Source of the DNA: Spirochaetales bacterium
Lineage (GTDB): Bacteria; Spirochaetota; Spirochaetia; Treponematales; Rectinemataceae
Length of the DNA stretch: 5,684 nt
Assembly (NCBI GenBank): GCA_015657395.1
Contig: JADLKI010000001.1
Span: forward strand, 19,828-25,511
Direction of reading: 5' to 3'
Part shown: piece after piece, positions 4,418 through 5,684 of the stretch
Layout of the letters: every line of letters begins with the position of its first letter
Numbering within the stretch: the stretch's first letter is position 1
Position numbers and translations under genes: made by a program
Notes under the pieces: model-generated
Told to the model about the DNA's origin: nothing
Seen by the model: only the letters and a program-made list of their open reading frames with translations
The model's database searches: none

Positions 4418-5684
4418 TCGATGATTCTCCCGAACATCGTGTAGAGCTTCTCTCTCGAAATTGCAATGAAAATCGGGCGCCCATGGGGACAGCGGGGTTC
4501 CGGGAGTGCCAGGGCCTCGGCTATCAGTCTTTCGGCGGAAGGCTGGTCGAGGATATCGCCGTCTTTTATCGCGGCCTTGCATGAGAGGGTTGCAGCGATG
4601 GCGTCCATGGGACCTGCGTCGGGAGAGGGTTGCGACAGCCATTCGACAAGCGCTTCGAGCGCCTGGGGCGCCGCGATCGCCGGGACAGCCTCGACGACCC
4701 AGGTGTCAGCCTCTTTTGCGATTCTGTATCCGATATAGTCGAGGTTCTGCTCGGATTCTTTGAGGTAGTGCTCGTTTTCCTGCGGTTCAAGCACATAGGG
4801 CACGAGGAGGGATTGGCTTTCCCCTCTTTTTGATTTGATTCTGTCGTAGAGAATGCGCTCATGCGCAGCATGCTGATCGAGAATGAAGAGCGTATCTCCC
4901 AATTCAAAGAGCAGAAATGGCCCTGGCCCCCTCCCGATATAGCGGGGAGAAGACAGCTGGCCCCGCTTTACCTTCTGCCAGAAATCGGCAGGGAGCTGGG
5001 GGCCGCCCTCCTGCACCTTTGCGTTTTGGGGAGGCCCGGAGAAAGCCGCATCCCTTGCCCAGTCCTTCGCTCTTTCCTCCACGGTAAATGGTTGGGTCTC
5101 GTCGAATTTCGGGTAGAATGCCCCTTCTTCCGGCGCAAACACAATCTCTCCAAAGGCCGGAGAGGCTGCCTCCAGGGCCTGAGTACTTCCTCTATAGCGG
5201 GCAGTCAACTCGTTTGACAGCAGGGTGTGGACGAGCGCTCTCAGCTCGGCCGGGTTTTTCAGCCGCACTTCCTTTTTGGCCGGATGAATATTGAAATCCG
5301 CGAGCGAAGGCTCTATTTCCAGGAACAGAAACGCGATCGCATGGGCACCTCCGGGAAGATACTTCCCGAATTCATATTCCATGAGGTTGATCAGTCCCCA
5401 TTCGGGCACTCTTCTCCTGTTCACGAATACCTGGAGAAATTTGCGGTCTCTTCTGTACGATGATATATCCGCATAGACGAGCTGCACCTGCATGCTTTCG
5501 GCTTTGGAGGAAGCGTCGAATACGTGCATGTGGGCGAGCTCCGGATAGCATTGCACAATCCGGTCCTTTTGAGAGCCCGGCATTATCACATCCAGGTCGT
5601 TCGATGATTTCCACCGGAACGTGATGTCGGGGTGCGAAAGCGCGCGTTCGACAAAGGTCGTCCTGCACAGAAAAGCTTCGCTCT
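4414..5684 (-). CDS. mutL: DNA mismatch repair protein MutL, C-terminal two-thirds (5' end beyond window)
   Basis: The frame is open to the right edge, giving 422 visible residues; an internal GTG at 5589 is not the start, because MutL-like sequence continues upstream of it. Present are the end of the N-terminal ATPase/transducer region (FVNRRRVPE, then ADFNIHPAKKEVRLKN), a variable Pro/Glu-rich linker, and the C-terminal dimerisation and endonuclease domain. The latter has DQHAAHERILYD, SCKAAIKDGD, RCPHGRP and the terminal MFGRI. These match the nicking MutL type (DQHA(X)2E(X)4E, CPHGRP) found in bacteria without MutH, which cuts the new strand after MutS recognises a mismatch. The last Glu of the first motif is Asp here, a conservative change. 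The N-terminal ATP-binding motifs are outside the window. It is upstream of the phosphoesterase and ParB-like genes, with a 4-nt overlap to the former. Confidence 0.96.
   Translation of the reverse strand, partial: SEAFLCRTTFVERALSHPDITFRWKSSNDLDVIMPGSQKDRIVQCYPELAHMHVFDASSKAESMQVQLVYADISSYRRDRKFLQVFVNRRRVPEWGLINLMEYEFGKYLPGGAHAIAFLFLEIEPSLADFNIHPAKKEVRLKNPAELRALVHTLLSNELTARYRGSTQALEAASPAFGEIVFAPEEGAFYPKFDETQPFTVEERAKDWARDAAFSGPPQNAKVQEGGPQLPADFWQKVKRGQLSSPRYIGRGPGPFLLFELGDTLFILDQHAAHERILYDRIKSKRGESQSLLVPYVLEPQENEHYLKESEQNLDYIGYRIAKEADTWVVEAVPAIAAPQALEALVEWLSQPSPDAGPMDAIAATLSCKAAIKDGDILDQPSAERLIAEALALPEPRCPHGRPIFIAISREKLYTMFGRIIE

Noticed and set aside
4418..4642. N-terminal extension of the phosphoesterase frame up to 4642
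   Set aside because: The extra 75 residues are Arg/Pro-rich and overlap mutL in another frame. The MKKPLHIL start with the ATGA overlap is the natural one.
4414..5589. GTG at 5589 as the mutL start
   Set aside because: The frame continues upstream to the window edge with MutL-like sequence (FVERALSHPDITFRW), so the gene is simply cut by the window.

Overview
The window is a gene-dense bacterial chromosome segment of roughly balanced GC content with conventional sigma70-type promoters and Shine-Dalgarno sites. It holds housekeeping genes: ribosomal protein S20, HU, MutL and a PlsC-type acyltransferase. The combination with a small bactofilin and a ParB-like/metallophosphoesterase pair makes me think of a spirochaete of the Treponema/Spirochaetales group. 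That is recognition by family style, not a database match, and confidence is moderate to low. I see no mobile element, CRISPR array, tRNA or rRNA.

Left block (1-1587, all minus strand). A promoter at 1587-1558 drives rpsT (S20, TTG start), then an HU-family DNA-binding protein, then a small bactofilin. Small hairpins lie in the two gaps between these genes. A near-consensus promoter overlaps the bactofilin stop codon (420-392) and starts a transcript with a leader of about 150 nt. That leader feeds a gene whose first 78 codons run off the left edge; its product begins with a basic, then N/Q/S/E-rich, probably disordered segment.

Middle block (1588-2836). A back-to-back promoter pair, with -35 boxes only 6 bp apart, sends an acyltransferase gene (plsC-like) rightward. 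It ends at a 16-bp bidirectional terminator shared with a convergent 56-residue four-cysteine zinc-ribbon protein that has its own promoter. Between the zinc-ribbon promoter and the right-hand operon lie a strong minus-strand terminator and a possible promoter about 85 nt upstream of its end. Together they could make a small RNA with two CCUCC motifs, one of them in the terminator loop. This is the most speculative item and the one most worth an experiment.

Right block (2837-5684, all minus strand). A tightly packed operon reads mutL (5' end off the right edge), a calcineurin-like metallophosphoesterase, then a ParB/sulfiredoxin-fold-like protein. The mutL stop and phosphoesterase start overlap as ATGA, and the phosphoesterase reading frame, once repaired, overlaps the next start by 11 nt. 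The phosphoesterase frame is broken by an apparent one-base deletion near 3914, which separates the N-terminal half from its GHVH metal-binding motif. It is either a recent pseudogene or a sequence error.

Functionally the window joins translation and nucleoid proteins, a cytoskeletal scaffold protein, phospholipid synthesis and mismatch repair. Apart from the operons themselves, nothing ties these into one pathway.
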